Assembly (NCBI GenBank): GCA_964247055.1 | Contig: OZ176055.1 | Location: forward strand, 2,356,001 to 2,420,000 | Length of the DNA stretch: 64,000 nucleotides | Origin: Paragordius varius | Taxonomy: Eukaryota; Nematomorpha | Direction: 5' to 3' | Shown here: piece after piece, positions 63,006 to 64,000 of the stretch | Position numbering within the stretch: the first letter of the stretch is position 1 | Layout: each line of letters starts with the position of its first letter | Position numbers and translations under genes: made by a program | The notes under the pieces: generated by a model | The model's input: the letters and a program-made list of their open reading frames with translations, nothing else | The model's database searches: none | What the model was told of the DNA's origin: nothing

Positions 63006-64000
63006 CTAGCCATTATACGGACAAAAAGTGAGAATAAATACAAATATGTTAAATTTTAAAATATAACTAATTGTCTCTAAAAAGTACAAAATAGAGATGA
63101 AAATTGGTAACAAAAATAATTATATATTTACGATTGTAATTAAAGGATTATTTATAAATTAAGGTTTAAAAAAGTATGGTTGACTTATGATAAAAAAATT
63201 TGTCTTTACATTTTTACGTTGTGTCCGTATAATTACAATTTTTTTATGGTTAGAATGTTAAAAGATTTTTTGATCCTGTATCTAACGAATTGGCGCCATA
63301 TGTGGCTCCATCTTGGATGGATCATCAATCACCATTAAATGATGATCAAAAATATTTCAATTCAAAAAACCTGAGGGTAAGTCGCGTTAATATGCTCCTT
63401 TCCGAACAAAAGGAATTAGATACATATTTAATATTTAATTCAATCCATTCAAATTTCGACAAGGTATCATCAATAATAAACTGACCATAACAGTAAAGGA
63501 CAAAACGTAAAAGCAAAAAGACAAATATTTATTCTAAAAACAATTATAATTTTAACTTATTGATTTTAATATATATTATTTGGATTCAAAGAATAGCGAT
63601 GTAAATAGTTAATACACTAAATTGTATAATTTGAAATTGATAATTTAGTAGTTTATGCAGATAAAAAAATCAAGGTTTAAAAAATATGGTTGTTATAAAA
63701 TGACTTTTTTTAAATTTTATGTTTTGTCATGTATTTTTAATTTTTACAGTAAATTGATGGATTTTATATTAAATTTTTGTTTTACTTAGCTCACAAGTCT
63801 AACCAAGGAATTTATTGATGCCAATCAACTGGAAAAACTATATCACAAACTAAAAACATCGGTATAATAATATCTGTTTCTAAAATAAATATTTATCATA
63901 CTTTTTAGCTTAGGGAAACTTTGTCAAATATGTTTGTTCCATCACACCAAGCTAAATTGGTAATATTTTATATTAATCTATTATGTTTACAGACACATAC

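Larger units (their letters stand above)
57514..63959 (+). pseudogene. M13-like copy 2, tandem paralogue, damaged; continues past window
   Basis: Tandem duplicate of the 49466-54232 gene with the same exon plan. Exons: 57514-57595 (signal peptide, MFLSILIVFSGSFPNFLDA), 57661-57755, 60401-60860, 61267-61337, 61437-61472, 62114-62256, 63254-63463, 63790-63861, 63909-63959. Conserved pieces include ENYCKDVSQLK, IYESCKAYHGS, VMRKNWQKHGF, LAPYVAPSWMDHQS and LTSLTKEFIDANQLE. Lesions relative to copy 1: a 4-base loss after the first cysteine of exon 2, stop codons and a frame change in exon 3 (first at its second codon), and a 4-base loss early in exon 7. Exons 5, 6, 8 and 9 remain open. Intron 2 holds a Helitron copy. 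The zinc-site exons lie beyond the window. Could still be partly transcribed; unlikely to make a full protein. Confidence 0.72.

Noticed and set aside
1-64000. tRNA, rRNA or snRNA genes
   Set aside because: No B-box-like GGTTCGA stretch with a foldable cloverleaf and no rRNA or U-RNA signature was found by eye; a covariance-model scan would be needed to exclude them.

Overview
This window is animal nuclear DNA: very AT-rich, gene-sparse, with spliced genes and a heavy load of old DNA transposons. Seven protein-coding loci can be assembled exon by exon with consistent reading phase: a coronin-type WD40 protein (+, 2165-5895), an NPAT-like histone-gene coactivator (-, 6593-10890), an NNF1/PMF1-like kinetochore subunit (-, 14928-15398), ribosomal protein eS25/RPS25 (+, 18730-19151), an SRSF1-type SR splicing factor (-, 34512-35790), ribosomal protein uL30/RPL7 (-, 44062-45047), and a tandem pair of secreted, degenerate M13 (neprilysin-family) genes (+, 49466-54232 and 57514 to the window end). 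The second M13 copy carries several lesions.

The most striking property is intron size. eS25 has introns of 21, 25 and 25 nt. uL30 has four of 23-25 nt. NPAT has introns of 29, 26, 27 and 36 nt, and the M13 gene has one of 27 nt. All are GT-AG and all are required to keep homologous protein in frame. Other introns in the same genes run from about 60 nt to 1.9 kb and contain transposons. Introns this small are a known trait of dicyemid mesozoans and a few other lineages. That placement is only an inference; the genes simply say 'metazoan'.

The space between genes is mostly transposon debris. There are four copies of a non-autonomous Helitron-like family (1-723, 25639-27689, 39233-41203, 58998-59564) built internally from diverged units of about 305-330 bp. 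A decayed hAT transposon of the ZBED5-like kind (19586-22590) has a perfect 8-bp target duplication and a TTAA-flanked piggyBac-type MITE inside it. There are several small hAT MITEs, a cluster of TTAA-flanked elements (15436-17690), and a set of TA-flanked elements whose ends all read TACCATTT...AAATGGTA. Some of the latter carry short tandem repeats as their inverted ends. Two long foldback elements (29828-32278 and 38957-43340) have been hit by later insertions. In both, the uninterrupted arm preserves the empty site, so the order of insertion can be read directly. Two short LINE tails are also present.

The expressed genes are mainly housekeeping: translation (eS25, uL30), splicing (SRSF1-like), histone transcription and S phase (NPAT-like), chromosome segregation (NNF1-like) and actin dynamics (coronin). 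They are not an operon and lie on both strands. The M13 pair is the only gene-family expansion seen. It has lost the HExxH zinc motif and so is more likely a binding or decoy protein than a peptidase.
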